Shown piece after piece: positions 1 to 11,209 of a stretch of DNA of 64,000 nt (positions within the stretch are counted from its first letter, which is position 1; every line of letters begins with the position of its first letter). Both the position numbers and the translations under genes were made by a program. The notes below the pieces were generated by a model. The model made no database searches. It was given only the letters and a program-made list of their open reading frames with translations, and had not been told where the DNA came from. This DNA comes from Charina bottae (taxonomy: Eukaryota > Chordata > Lepidosauria > Squamata > Charinaidae): the NCBI GenBank assembly GCA_023362775.1, contig JALMGJ010000016.1, positions 5,507,001 to 5,571,000 of the forward strand. Direction: 5' to 3'.

Positions 1-1
1 C

Positions 2-340
2 ATTGACTAAGGTCTTCTTCTTATAAACCCACCTACAACCTACTGCTCTATGCCCCTCAGGCAGCCTGGTAGATTTAAACACCTTATGGGAATTAATGGC
101 ATTCATTTCCACATCCATAGCAGCTTTCCACTTCTTCTGCTCTTGTGGTGGCAACTCCAATACCTCTTCATAATTACGAGGCTCATAATTGATAAAACAC
201 ACTTTTACATCACCTGGTGTACAACGTTGAGGTGGTATGCCCTTGTTAACTCTTTCAGATCTGCGCAAAACTGTAGCATCCTGCATCATTGGCACACTAG
301 GAGTTAATTCCTCTTCCTTCTTAATCACATCAGTGGACTC
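2..340 (-). pseudogene. copia reverse transcriptase, N-terminal start (partial)
   Basis: The minus strand continues in the integrase frame after the TGA at 341-343, with no further stop to the window edge. It contains the typical opening of the copia reverse transcriptase domain: a WKAAMDVEMNAI segment, then RAVGCRWVYKKK. In the family this stretch begins the RVT_2 domain that copies element RNA into cDNA. The catalytic YxDD box is outside the window. The plus-strand open frame at 50-307 is only the antisense of this region. Confidence 0.85.
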
Positions 341-1393
341 TCACCACTCTGAGGACTTAAAATTTCTCTGACTAGGAAGAAAAACCTCACTACTCCCATG
401 TAATCTCTGCCAATTGCTATGCTCACTAAAACTTGCTGATCTAGAGATAACAACTTTTCTGCCATCAGTGAACCTATATCCCTTGGTCCCTGGCTCATAC
501 CCCACGAACATCATCTTCTGTGCTTTTGACTGCCCTTTCCTACGTACCTCCTTATGCACATGAACATAGGCAGTGCACCCAAACACCTTCAAATGAGCTA
601 ATGATGGCTTCTTGCCATACAAAACATAATATGGAGTTTGATTTACAGACACACTCCACAACCTGTTAATTAAATAATTAGCAGTCAATATAGCCTCTCC
701 CCAGTATCCTCTAGATAGCCCTGAGTCAGCTAGTAGTGAATCCTTTACTGTCTGTAATGCCAAATGCCTGCGTTCCGCCACGCCATTCTCAGCTGAACTA
801 TGCGGATTGGTTCTCCTATGCGCAATGCCCCTCCTACTGAGCCATTGCTGAAAACTGCCACTCATAAACTCAGTGCCCCGGTCAGTTTGCAAACTACACA
901 CCTTTGTGCTATATCTACGTTCCACAAACTGCACCCAATTTCTGAACTTATCAAATGTTTGGCTTTTTGCTTTCAATAGGTAACAGAACCCAAATCTGGT
1001 GAAATCATCCACAATAACTAAAACATATTTAGCACCACCTATTGTGGCTGGTAATGGGCCAATTAGGTCAGCGTGAACTAATTCAAAACATTTATGTGAC
1101 TTTCTATCACTAAATTTGCTTACAGGATACACCTTTGACTTTGCAACCTTACAAGCCATGCAATCCAGGTAAGCTTGGCACGGTTTCAAATCCATTTCAG
1201 AACTTGCTTCAGACATCTTTTCAATCACTTTGAAACTCGGATGCCCCAACCTTCTATGCCATAGATGTTCACATGAATCATGTGCTGGTTTGTTAATCAT
1301 GGCTGCATCATGGTCTCTGCATGTCTTGGGTTGTACCATTACATATAGATTGTTCTGTAAAACACCTTTACCACAGACATGATTATCCTTCAT
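341..1393 (-). pseudogene. copia integrase with GAG-pre-integrase zinc domain
   Basis: 350 residues. An HHCC zinc-binding domain is visible (H46-x4-H51 and C78-x2-C81, numbered from the first residue of this open segment). The integrase core follows with D109 (HADLIGP), D171 (TDRGTEF) and E207 (NGVAER). The spacing between the last two fits the D-x35-E rule for copia integrases, so the catalytic triad is present. A later segment with VGYEPGTKGYR is the conserved C-terminal block of copia integrases. The enzyme inserts element cDNA into the genome. The frame opens just after the frameshift near 1410 and ends at an in-frame TGA (341-343); reverse transcriptase continues in the same frame. The copy looks recently inactivated. 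Confidence 0.92.
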
Positions 1394-1409
1394 GACAATG
1401 CATTCACCT

Positions 1410-2486
1410 TTACCAAACTACATCATATCCCTGTTTATCTAATTGAGAAACACTTATGATATTGTATTCTAAGTCTGGTAAACATAGCATTGATAATTCA
1501 GCATTTAAACTTGGTACATACACAAACCCTTTACCAGTCACAGATGCAACACTTCCATTCGCAAGACTAACATGGTCACGTTCAGCCTGCATAAAACTCT
1601 TAAACAGCTGCTTCTGATTTGCGATGTGCTGACTCGCACTGCTGTCAAGAAGCCACGGCCCCTTTAAATCTTTTACTACTGAAGTAATTACTGACAGCTG
1701 GGCAGCATTCTCCGGCTTGGAAATCCTCGGCTTGGCTTTTCCCTTCCCTGCAACATTACAGTCTTTTAACAAATGTTTATCAGAACCACAGCAAAAACAT
1801 TTACGCTTTACAGATAAAACATCCTCAGACTTATCAGAAGAATAACATTCCTTAGAATAACTGTTTTGCTTTGACCTAATTAAGTTAGAACTTTGTTTTC
1901 TTCTCTGTTCCTCCTCCAAAAGTCTGCCGGTTAAATAATTTACGGTTAAATCACTCTCAGATAAAGACCCGAAACTTGTGGCTAAATTATCCCATGTTTT
2001 ATTAAGAGAACTGAGAATTACATAAACCTTATGTGCTTCTGAAAAAGACATATCTCTCTGGGCCAACTCGAGAAACAAGCCAGTCATATAATGCACGTGC
2101 TCCCGAATATCCCCATTTGCACTTAATCTGGCATGATAAAGCCTTCTTGTCAATAAGACCTTACATAAGGGTGTGCTTCTAAGATAAACATCCTTTAAAG
2201 CCTCCCAACACTTACTGGCTACCGTACAATCTCTAACATAACATATCTGGCCATCCTCCAAACATAAAATTATGCTTGCCAATGCTCTATCGTTCAGTAG
2301 AGCAACTTCTTCTCCGTCCAACTCGGTTGGTGGTTCACTGATAAGCTTCCAAAGACCTTCACGTCGAAGATACATTTCCATTTTACATACCCATGATGAA
2401 TAATTAGAGTCATTCAGTCTTTCCAGAGGAAATCCTCCCCCGACTGCAGGCAACAACTTCACTGTGCTCGTCTTCTCTGTGCTCAT
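1410..2486 (-). pseudogene. copia Gag and aspartic protease, frameshifted
   Basis: 358 residues from an ATG at 2486. The first 200 residues resemble copia Gag (LNDSNYSSWVCKMEMYL near residue 25, as in DUF4219/UBN2 proteins). A CCHC zinc knuckle follows (C230-x2-C233-x4-H238-x4-C243), which in the family packages element RNA. The protease site reads WLLDSSAS at residues 278-285. Copia proteases normally have D-S-G or D-T-G there, so the conserved glycine is replaced by serine and the protease is probably inactive. The frame ends at 1410 by a frameshift; the downstream product continues in another frame only a few bases later, which fits a small deletion. Confidence 0.9.
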
Positions 2487-2750
2487 CTTCCCTCAGCCCC
2501 TCCTGGGCAGATACCGATGAATAAATAGCACAGACCTTATCAGAATGTCCTCCAGCTGCAAAACAAGCCTAGGAAAAAACACACACAGGCACGGAACCTG
2601 CAAAGCTCCAAATTGCTCTAAATAGCCAAATGACTCCTGGATAGGCTTCCAAAGCTCTCACAGCTCACAGACTGCACACGATCCACAACCAGTCCAAAGC
2701 CTGTCGCCTCTGGGCCCGTAACCTGTCAAAGTGCGAGCGTGGAGCGGCCT
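2487..2750 (-). other. copia untranslated leader
   Basis: This sequence lies between the Gag start and the L1 insertion. It resumes at 5445, immediately inside the LTR. After removal of the L1 the leader is about 270 bp. A TGGTAT just inside the LTR edge (minus strand, about 5450-5445) resembles the start of copia primer-binding sites that use a half-molecule of initiator tRNA, but the match is short. No open frame belongs to this stretch. Confidence 0.6.
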
Positions 2751-2765
2751 GGTCCTTCTTCCTTT

Positions 2766-5429
2766 TTTTTTTTTAACAAATTTTATTAGATTTTAATTTT
2801 ACATAGATAAAAGTTTGAAACAGAAAAGAAAATGGAAATACAAATCAAGAAAAAAGAAAAGATAAAAAAGTGTAGTAAAGGAAAAAAGAAAAAAAGATAA
2901 AGCTGAAACATAGAATTTGGTCAACTTCCGATTTGTATCTGGTCATGGTATTTTAAAAATTTTATCTTACATGCTAGGTCTATATATAATATTAAAGAAT
3001 ATTTCTTGTCTATTACATCAATATATATATATTTTAATCTTCAAATCCCCATATAAGCTTTGCCCCTCCCGCATCTTGTAAATAGTCAGTTAATGGTTTC
3101 CACTCTTTAAGGAAATAATTATTTGGATTTTCTTTTAATAAACATGTCAGTTTATCATTCTCTGCCATATCCATCAATTTTAACATCCAATCTTGTATCG
3201 TAGGCGATATCTGGTTTTTCCAATTTTGTGCAAAAATAAGTCTTGCTGCTGTAATCATGTATTGCATAATCCTTGTAAATTGCTTCCCAGGTTGTCCATC
3301 AATTATTCCCAGTAAGAAAAATTCCGGTTTAAATGGAACTCGAATTTGTAATATATTTTGCATCAATGCATGTATTTGAGTCCAAAATTTCTTTGCAGTC
3401 TCACATGTCTACCACATATGGTAAAAAGACCCCTCTTTTTTTTTACATTTCCAACATAAGTTGGAAACATTTCCATACATTTTAGAAAGTTTTTGTGGGG
3501 TCATATACCATCTGTACATCATCTTATAAAAGTTTTCTTTTAAATTATAACACAAAGTAAATTTTAACCCTTTGGTCCACATATCTTCCCATTGTTGCAT
3601 TTGAATATTATGGCCAATATTTTTAGCCCATTTAATCATACAATCTTTAACTTGTTCCTCTACCATTTCACCTTTTAACAATAATTTATACATTTTTGCA
3701 ATTAGATGATCATCTGTCTCACATAGTTGTATCTCAAATTCCGATTTGGTTTGTTCAAATTCAAGGTCTTTCTTATCTAATTTAAATTTCTCTACGAGCT
3801 GCATATATGAAAGCCATTGAAAACTGTATCCCTCTAATACCAATTCTTCTATTGATTTAATTATATATTGTCCTTGTTCTTTCTTTAAAAAGTCTTTGTA
3901 GGTTAACCATTTATCTTTATTTCTTACTTCTGTTCTGTAGAATGCTTCTTGTGTAGAAATCCATAAGGGTCTTTTATAACATAAGATTAATTTATATTTA
4001 TTCCAGATTCTTAACAAGGATCTTCTAATATAATGGTTTTTAAAATCCACATTAACTTTAACTTTATCATACCACAAATATCCATGCCATCCATATCTTA
4101 ATTCATGTCCTTCCAAATTCAATAATTTTTCATTTTTCAAAACTATCCATTCTTTAATCCAAACCAAGCAACAAGCAGCATAATATAATTTCAAATCCGG
4201 TAGACCTAGTCCTCCTCTTTCTTTAGAGTCTTGCAAGACTTTATATTTTACTCTTGGTTTTTTCCCTTGCCAAATAAACTTAGAAATATCTCGCTGCCAT
4301 TGTTTAAAAGGTTCTTCTGATGCCAATATAGGTAGTGTTTGAAAAAGATATAAAATTCTTGGCAAAACATTCATTTTAATTGCTGAAATTCTACCTAATA
4401 ATGATAATTGCAGTTTTTCCCAATGTTCCAAATCTTTTTTAATATCCATCCAAAGTGGAATATAATTATTCTTAAACAACTTAACATTTTTAGTTGTTAA
4501 ATATACTCCTAAATATTTTACTTTTTCTTCCATTGAATATCCTGTTATTTCTTTCAATTTCTCTTGTTGGTGGTAATCCATATTTTTGGTCAAAACTTTT
4601 GTCTTCTGTAAATTCACTTTGAACCCTGCTAGCGACCCAAAGTCTTTTAGTTTCTGTATTAATATTTCAATTCCTTCTAGTGGATTCTCCAAAGTAATGA
4701 CTAGGTCGTCAGCAAATGCTCTTAGTTTATAAACTTCTTTTTTAACTTTAATACCATGGATACCATCATCTTGTCTAATATCTCTAAGTAAAACCTCTAA
4801 TACCAATATAAACAAAAGTGGAGATAATGGACAACCTTGTCTAGTACCTTTTTGTATTTCACATGGCTTACTAAATTCTCCATTAACAATTATTTTGGCA
4901 AATTGTGGAGTATATATTGATTTAATCCATTTTATAAAATTTCCTCCAAAATTCATATTTTCCAAAACTTTGAACATAAAAGGCCAATTTAAGTTGTCAA
5001 AGGCTTTTTCAGCATCAATAAATATCAAGGCAGCTTGTTTATCATAGTGTTGATCCAAATATTCAATTACGTCTACTATGTTTCGGACATTGTCATGAAT
5101 TTGTCTTTTGGGTAAAAAACCAGCTTGGTCTTGATGAATAAAATCCTTAAGTATATTCTTCATTCTTTCTGCTAATATCGTTGTAAATATCTTATAGTCA
5201 TTATTCAATAAAGATATTGGTCTGTAATTTTTAGTTAATGTTAAATCCTGTTGTTCTTTGGGTATCAATGTTATATGTGCTTCTTTCCAAGTTTCAGGCA
5301 TAATTCCTGTTTCCAAAATAGAATTCATAGTCTTCTGCAAAGGTAGACATAAATCCTCTTCAAAACATTTATAGTAGGCTGCTGACAATCCATCCGGTCC
5401 AGGAGCTTTTCCACTACTAATTTTCTTAA
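2766..5429 (-). mobile_element. 5'-truncated L1 LINE inserted in the copia leader
   Basis: The insertion is bounded by a perfect 15-bp target duplication (GGTCCTTCTTCCTTT at 2751-2765 and 5430-5444). Its 3' end is a poly-A tail, seen as poly-T at about 2762-2774, followed inwards by an AT-rich 3' UTR to about 3033 and the C-terminal part of ORF2. It begins inside the reverse transcriptase domain, so ORF1 and the endonuclease are missing; 5' truncation is normal for L1. The same 3' UTR recurs at 59555-59787. The long target duplication and poly-A tail identify target-primed reverse transcription. The insertion is younger than the copia element. Confidence 0.95.
3034..5429 (-). pseudogene. L1 ORF2 reverse transcriptase, 5'-truncated, one internal stop
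   Basis: The frame is open from the truncation point (5429, entering at the SSGKAPGPDG block) to 3034 except for one in-frame TAG at 3409-3411. The first apparent start near 5388 is a TTG codon, so there is no true start. Reverse transcriptase blocks are clear: ITLIPK, NYRPISLLNNDYKI, QAGFLPKRQIHDN, FIDAEKAFDNLNW, KGTRQGCPLSPLLF and FADD, the usual L1 catalytic form. The C-terminal part after the stop (3366-3034) keeps the frame and ends naturally. In a complete element this protein nicks DNA and reverse transcribes L1 RNA. One stop in about 790 codons suggests a fairly young copy. Confidence 0.92.
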
Positions 5430-5451
5430 GGTCCTTCTTCCTTTATACCAG

Positions 5452-5850
5452 TGATCCACGTACTATGCAGTAAATAGACTCCAAACAGAGATTATATAAA
5501 ATATTCTATTTACTTTATATACATACGTATTTACAGATCACGTCCACACGGGTAACAAATGATACACCAACGATACAGCATACAAGAGGTAAAATGGGAA
5601 TAAAGAAATCCTGGATTCTTCTGCTTATATATACAAACTGACCAATCACCTTATAGGCCACTCTCATTATCCACCACACCCAACTTAACTCTTAGCACCT
5701 GTTGTATGAGTCACACACTGACACATCATCACTACAACAATGGCTGCTAATTGGATGACTTGCAGAATAATTCCCCTCTCACCTAGATATCAAGCCTCTC
5801 TGGTATAATTTATCTAACTGTAAATTCCTGGGTCTATACAAACCCCAACA
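5452..5850 (-). repeat. copia LTR (5' LTR of the element at 1-5850)
   Basis: The boundaries are inferred from the required TG...CA ends: on the minus strand it starts TGTTGGGGTTTG at 5850 and ends GGATCA at 5452, next to the TGGTAT primer-site-like sequence. Length is about 399 bp. On the minus strand a CCAAT box (complement at 5642-5646) lies just upstream of a TATATATAAG TATA-like box (complement at 5624-5633), a credible polymerase II promoter. The partner LTR is outside the window, so neither LTR identity nor the short target duplication can be checked. Confidence 0.7.
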
Positions 5851-6655
5851 ATCTCCCTCACTTCGAAACCATTCCCCTTTTTGACAGCCGTTTCCATGTT
5901 TTCTAATGTCTTCCCCTGGCAGCTACTAATAGATTTAGAAGAAACTTGCCCAATCGTCCTTGCAAATTTTAAACAATGTGAAAAATATCAGCTGAACTGT
6001 TTCCATTTCCTTAATTACTTCAACTGCCATCATCTCTTTAAGAACAAGCTCAGGTATTTTCAACAATGTTATACAATAAAACAAGCTGGGAGAATTAATA
6101 TTTCCCTATGAATTAAAAAAAAAGTTGAAAAAGAATACCTGGGCTAAACACAAAGAGACTACTTAAATAAATTCTGGGCAAAAGGCAAAAGACAACCCAT
6201 AGAAGGGGTTGTCAACCCATAGAAGAAATGTCCTACTTTCTCAGTAAGAATCTATTATGCATTGGAGAGTCCCACACTCACTTTAGAACCAGGACTTCTT
6301 AAGGATCAAAAGGGAGATCTATTCTGGCAGGGGTGGATCTTTTGCAGTAGCCTACTAAGGTCACAGCTGACCAAAGGGTAAGGTAAAATCATATTAGTTT
6401 CTAGAAGACAATGTAACTGCAGAAAAGAGTGGCAATTAAATGTGATGGAACTAAGGAACCAGAATAAAACTGGCAGAATTAGGAATCGTATTCAATGCAG
6501 TCAGTGGAAGGTCAAATTATACCATCAGTCCATTTTCGTTGCTATTTTCTTTTCTGATTGCCAATGGCTATACAGGGTCTCTAGGGAGAGGACTTTTAAA
6601 GTCACTGGCTAAGCTTATGAATAGAAAATGCTAGTGTTTAAATTTTGGACTTCCT
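5851..6655. other. unassigned sequence right of the copia LTR
   Basis: No recognised gene or repeat. The 76-codon plus-strand open frame at 5881-6111 has no recognisable domain and is of a length expected by chance. Confidence 0.5.
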
Positions 6656-6760
6656 GCATAGTAATTTTATTTATTTATTTTATTTATTTATTGTTCATAT
6701 TTCTATCACCGCCCATCTCCCCAGACGGGGGACTCTGGGTGGAATTCCTTTCCTGAGCCC
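6656..6760 (-). repeat. L2-like LINE 3' tail
   Basis: Minus-strand copy of a 3' tail seen six times in the window. It has a short inverted repeat (on the plus strand CCGCCCATCTCCCC facing GGGGGACTCTGGGTGG) beside an A/T-rich ATTT-repeat tail at about 6665-6692. No coding part remains. Confidence 0.7.
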
Positions 6761-6809
6761 AGATTTTCCCATTACCTATCAGCATATAGTTCATTAAGAC
6801 AGTCTATGG

Positions 6810-7146
6810 CAGAGCTTTCCAAACTGTGTGTCGCAACACAAAAGTGTGTCGCCACACACAGCGTGGTGTGTCGCCACACCACCCAGAAGCGGCGGCGTGT
6901 GCGTGCACGGTGGCAGCAGCAGCCGCTGCCGCCACCGCTGTGCACACGTGCGCCGCTGCATGCCCCCCGCGCCGCCGCATGCCCCCGCGCCACCGCACGC
7001 CCCCCCGCGGCGGCGCCATGCACGCATGCGCCGCCGTGTGCGCGCACCGCTGCGTGACCCCCTGTGGCGCCGCTGCGTGCGCGCCCCCACACCACCACCA
7101 TGCTGCCGCCGCCGCGTCGCCAGCGGCGGCACTTTGGAAAGCCCTG
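6810..7146. mobile_element. hAT-type non-autonomous element, GC-rich core (copy 1 of 3)
   Basis: The terminal inverted repeats are CAGAGCTTTCCAAA on the left and TTTGGAAAGCCCTG on the right. Both sides are flanked by the exact 8-bp duplication GTCTATGG (6802-6809 and 7147-7154); 8 bp is diagnostic of hAT transposition. The first 75 bp carry several TGTGTCGC motifs and resemble copy 3 (58992-59253). The core, about 6890-7130, is extremely rich in CCG/GCC and CpG, unlike its surroundings. Several overlapping open frames exist on both strands only because the core lacks stop-prone AT sequence. No transposase is encoded. Confidence 0.92.
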
Positions 7147-7154
7147 GTCTATGG

Positions 7155-10100
7155 AATTAATGATAAATTATAAGGTGAAATTGATTCATTCTATCCTTTT
7201 ATTTCCCAGGAACAAATTTCACCTCTCCCTTAACTTATATTTAAAGGAATGAAAAGTGAAGAACATTTGAGACATCTTGGGTCTTATTATCTTGTTTGCA
7301 CGCTTGTCACCATACCTAAAGGGAAAGGCAGGGAAGAATCTGCTCCCAAGAGAAGGAAAGGGAAGATGTATTTTCAAGGCCATCTCCAGGATTTGCTAAA
7401 TGGGTCTAATTCAGTCGCAGTAGCTGGTATCCGCATCTCTGTGTCACTTTCTTATAACTTCCAAGTTCAAACTTAGTCGGGAAAATTAAGTGTCATGTGT
7501 TTTAATTTACACTTTTTTTCTCCCTCGTGGGTTGTTCCTATTTATAGGTTTCTTCCCCTTCTAGTTTTTTCTTTGTGTCATGTTGAGTTCTGTCAAGCAT
7601 CAACTTCATCTAGTTTTCAACAGATGCCATTAAATTTATCAACATTAAATGATATTTTCTGATGAAATGTGATGCTTTTGTAATGAAATACAGCTTGCAA
7701 AATCATTTGTTCCTTGATTGGGGAATTCAGGGAACTCAAATCCAGGAAACTGTCAATAATATTTCAGTGGCCTAAGCACAGCAAGATAGGTTGCCTGGGA
7801 GTTATTAATGCTGGCTGTTGTTGTCCCACCTACCCACACCCCAGTTCCATATTGTTGTTTTACCTCATTAGCTGTTCACAACTCTCCTGTACTCAAAACT
7901 GGGGAAAAGAATCCTGTGATCAAAAGTAGCTATCCAAATATATATGCATTTCTGGCCCACATAGTAAGCTCTCCTTTTTGAAAACAAATTAGTTAAAACT
8001 AATAAAAGTGTGTTGCCACAGGAAAACAACAATTGTAAATGTGGTATATGCTGGACTGGATGAAATGCTTGAACTGGCAATAGGAAGGAGATATTCTGGG
8101 AAATGGAACAAATCGGTCAACAGTGATTTAAAAAATCAAGATGTTGGCTACAATCATGTGATCAAAGCCCCACCCTTTTTACATTCCTCATGACTCACAC
8201 AAAAATCGTACATGCAGTGATGATTGCCACGTTGACTTTTTTGATTCGTCTCTCCCCCATGGATGCCCCTTGGAACATGGCAGATAGTTACCACCTCTTC
8301 AGGAGTTGTCTTCTAGGAAATAGGAGATATCTTCCCCTGAAATTCTCCAATTATGTGCAGGGTAAAGTAGTGTAAGGTGAAGCAACTGCCAATGACAGTA
8401 GGCAATAAACAAGCAGTTATGAACAGATGATGTTCTGTCTCCTCAGTAGAGACAATTCTTGTCTTCTTCGTAAAAATAATTAATAATTCTTTGTCTTAGG
8501 TATGATTGTTGCTCCAGGCATTAGTACAGAGTGAGCTGACTGCCTCAACATGGCTACATTAAGAGATACAATCTGCATGAAAGTAGTTCTCCAAGGCCCT
8601 ATCTCTTCCCTTTTACTGAGGGACAGAAGTCAATATGCTTTACCCCTAAAACAAGGACTCTGAAATGTTTTCAGGAAGCAGGCACCATTTTGTGAGATTT
8701 CATGTAAAGGTTGGATGCCAAAAAGCAATAAATAAGAATATTTTTTAAAATTATTTCAACTTTAAAAAGTAAAAGTAGTCAAAATCAATGTGAGAACAGA
8801 GGGATTTGATTTTGTCAAGTGTTGTGTTTTAGTGAACAATAGTATTATCCTATCAGATGCTCTTGTGATCTAAATGAAAAGTATTGGAAAAGTATTGGTG
8901 ATGGCAAGCATCACAGAAGCCACCTTACTGGTCTCTTCCCCTTTAACATGACCCTCTCCACAGGGTAATTGCTATCAACTGCCTGATGGGAGAGATCCCT
9001 GAAGAGAGATCTACTAGATTACTAGGTTAGGACTTCAAGATCAAGGCTGCAAAAAACCTTGAACAACCACTAGTTTGTTGCAAACATATACAAAACTCTA
9101 AGTTTTCTCAAAGTATTATCTCAAAGTATAGTAGATGGAATATCACCAAGGAGTACTTTTCTAAGCAGAGTTCAGTTTGATGCTTGGTGCCTGGTTTGAG
9201 AGGCCTGGGAAAGTCTGTGTGTTCTTTTATCTTATTAAGGCATCATATTTGCCTTTCAAAGGAGGAGGAATCATACACATTTTTTATGCAAATCTCTGCC
9301 CATCTGACCTGAGGCTCAATCTGCAGAGGGAATCACAATGTACAAAAAGCAAGAAGGGCTGTGAGGAAGGAGAGAGGAGAAAATTGCTGGGGACTGGGGG
9401 GAATTTATAAATACTAAGCTGGAAGTGAAAGAGCCAATGAGCTGGACTAGGTGAGAGATGCCAAAAGAAACTTACTCCCTGCTACGTTTTACGAGATATA
9501 GCATTTTAAGAGTGCTTTAACAGAAGCTTACAAACTACCTTTTCTTTTTTCTGATGGTCATAAATGAGAGTGGTTGTCCCCAAAATAAAATCCAGAGTTC
9601 AGGAATTATGCAAAAGTAAGCAAACTCAACCTGCCATTAGATATATATATTTTTAAACTTGTATTGGGGGTTGCTATTTCCAATAAAACATTCTAATTTT
9701 ACAAAGCTGTAAGATTCTATCATTGTTTTATGTGATACATAGATGAATTATTCATTATTTAAAGGGGTATTTTTGTTTCTTACCCAACCCTAACCCCAAT
9801 GAAATAATTAATTTTATTGGGCCCAGAGTGCCACACAGATTAACTTTATTATTTCAAGGGACCAAACAGTGGCATAGCTTGGGAAACTCTGCTGCAACCC
9901 TTTCTGCTGTCTAGTACTCACCTCGATTTTTGCAACTCATATATGGTAGCCCTAGTATAATATAATTTACTGCTTGAATATTTTTTTCCCCAAAGGCCTT
10001 TGTGTTTAAGGAACTTTTTTTCCAAAGGCCTTTGTTTCTTCATTTATTCCTCTACTCATCACCCCCACAAAAAAAAAAAAGTAGCAGAAACCATTATAGC

Positions 10101-10277
10101 CAAGTATGGTGGTGATTCCCAGTAGCAGGCTAAACTCTTAGCTCTGTCCCTGACTGGGAAATGGACTAGATGAAATCATCTACAAGGGAATGCAGTCTTA
10201 CCATTCTAAACCATAGATGTCTTCTGAAAAAATGGCCATCTTATTGAGTAATCCACAGCACCATTGGGAATGGTCTC
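7155..10277. other. unassigned AT-rich sequence
   Basis: No recognisable gene, RNA or transposon. Open frames here are at most 77 codons with no known motif. Short homopolymer and AT-rich tracts are present, for example near 9640-9655. Confidence 0.5.
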
Positions 10278-10285
10278 CTTTAAAA

Positions 10286-10493
10286 CAGGGTTCCCCAAAG
10301 TGGTCAATATCAACCCCCTAGGGTCAATGGGACTATCTATTTTTGTTGTTGTTGCTGCTGCTGCTGCTGTTGTTAATGTTATTGTTATTCATAGTACTAT
10401 TATTTAAAGTAGTATTTATTAAATATTTGGGACTTGATGAACAATCTGAAAGTTCATGAAGAGGTTGATGAGCTGAAGAGTTTGGGGATCCTG
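10286..10493. mobile_element. hAT-type MITE, 208 bp
   Basis: The ends CAGGGTTCCCCAAA and TTTGGGGATCCTG form an imperfect terminal inverted repeat. The 8-bp flanks are CTTTAAAA (10278-10285) and CTTTAAAG (10494-10501), differing at one base. The inside has a trinucleotide run (GTT/GCT) at about 10340-10372 and no coding capacity. Confidence 0.85.
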
Positions 10494-10501
10494 CTTTAAA
10501 G

Positions 10502-11000
10502 CTAGGGTTGAGACCTATGCTGTCTTGGTTTCTTTAAAAAGTGTTTTAATGCAAGTTCCACTGAGCTACACAAGACTTTTTTCTTAGCAAACATGCTTAA
10601 AAGCAAGTCAGAATTACTCTTTTCTTTTCATTTCACTAATAGGTTTATTATTGTTCTTATGTATTGAATTATTTGGCTTGATTTGCTGTGTAGCACCTTG
10701 AGTACTTTTTTGTGGAAAGGCAGTATATCAATAATGTTGATTAAGCATCTGTTCAAGGCAATGTAAGGTGTGTTTGTGTGTAACTGTGTAAGCAAACTGC
10801 TGAAAATCACTCTTAAAATAGACCTGTTTTTCTCAGGAACATTAAGAAAGGTCTTGTAAAGCAAAGGGCAAGTAAGAGAAGACTGAAAGGATAGAAAGTG
10901 CTTTTCATGACTGCTTACATGCAACTAGAGCATCTTCAATTCCTTATTTAGAAAGCCAGGGTTAGCTGCAGCTTTTTGGTGTTCCTATAATATTGTAATA
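10502..11000. other. unassigned sequence with a possible old LINE tail
   Basis: At about 10690-10735 the text GTAGCACCTTGAG followed by GGAAAGGCAGTATATC resembles the 3' tail of old vertebrate LINE/SINE families (CR1 or L2-like), but the match is short. Nothing else is recognised. Confidence 0.35.
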
Positions 11001-11209
11001 TGTTAGGACAAGGGTCGGAAATGGCGGCTCGCGAGCCAGATGCGGCTCTTTGGCCCCTTGAGTGTGGCTCTTCCACAGCTGAACTCACCCCCGCCCCTTC
11101 CACGCGATTGGCCCCTGCCCGCAAACCCCGCCCCCTGGCTCTCGCACTGAGCGAGGCCCGGCGTGGCAGGGAGGCGCTGCTGGCCCAGGACACAGCGCTG
11201 TCGTAGGCG

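Larger units (their letters stand above)
1..5850 (-). mobile_element. Ty1/copia LTR retrotransposon, truncated by the window edge and interrupted by an L1
   Basis: Read on the minus strand the order is LTR (5850-5452), untranslated leader, Gag-protease (2486-1410), integrase (1393-341) and the start of reverse transcriptase (340-1). Integrase before reverse transcriptase is the copia order and separates it from gypsy-type elements. The rest of reverse transcriptase, RNase H and the other LTR lie left of the window. A 2.66-kb L1 fragment (2766-5429) splits the leader. The reading frame is broken by a frameshift near 1410 and a stop at 341, so this copy is not autonomous. Copia elements are uncommon in vertebrates but occur in reptiles and fish. 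The family is very secure; the LTR edges are inferred. Confidence 0.93.

Noticed and set aside
6772..7252. Seven overlapping open frames on both strands in the GC-rich core of a hAT-type element
   Set aside because: They are alanine/arginine/histidine-rich low-complexity translations of a CpG-dense, stop-poor repeat and lie inside a defined transposon with 8-bp duplications.
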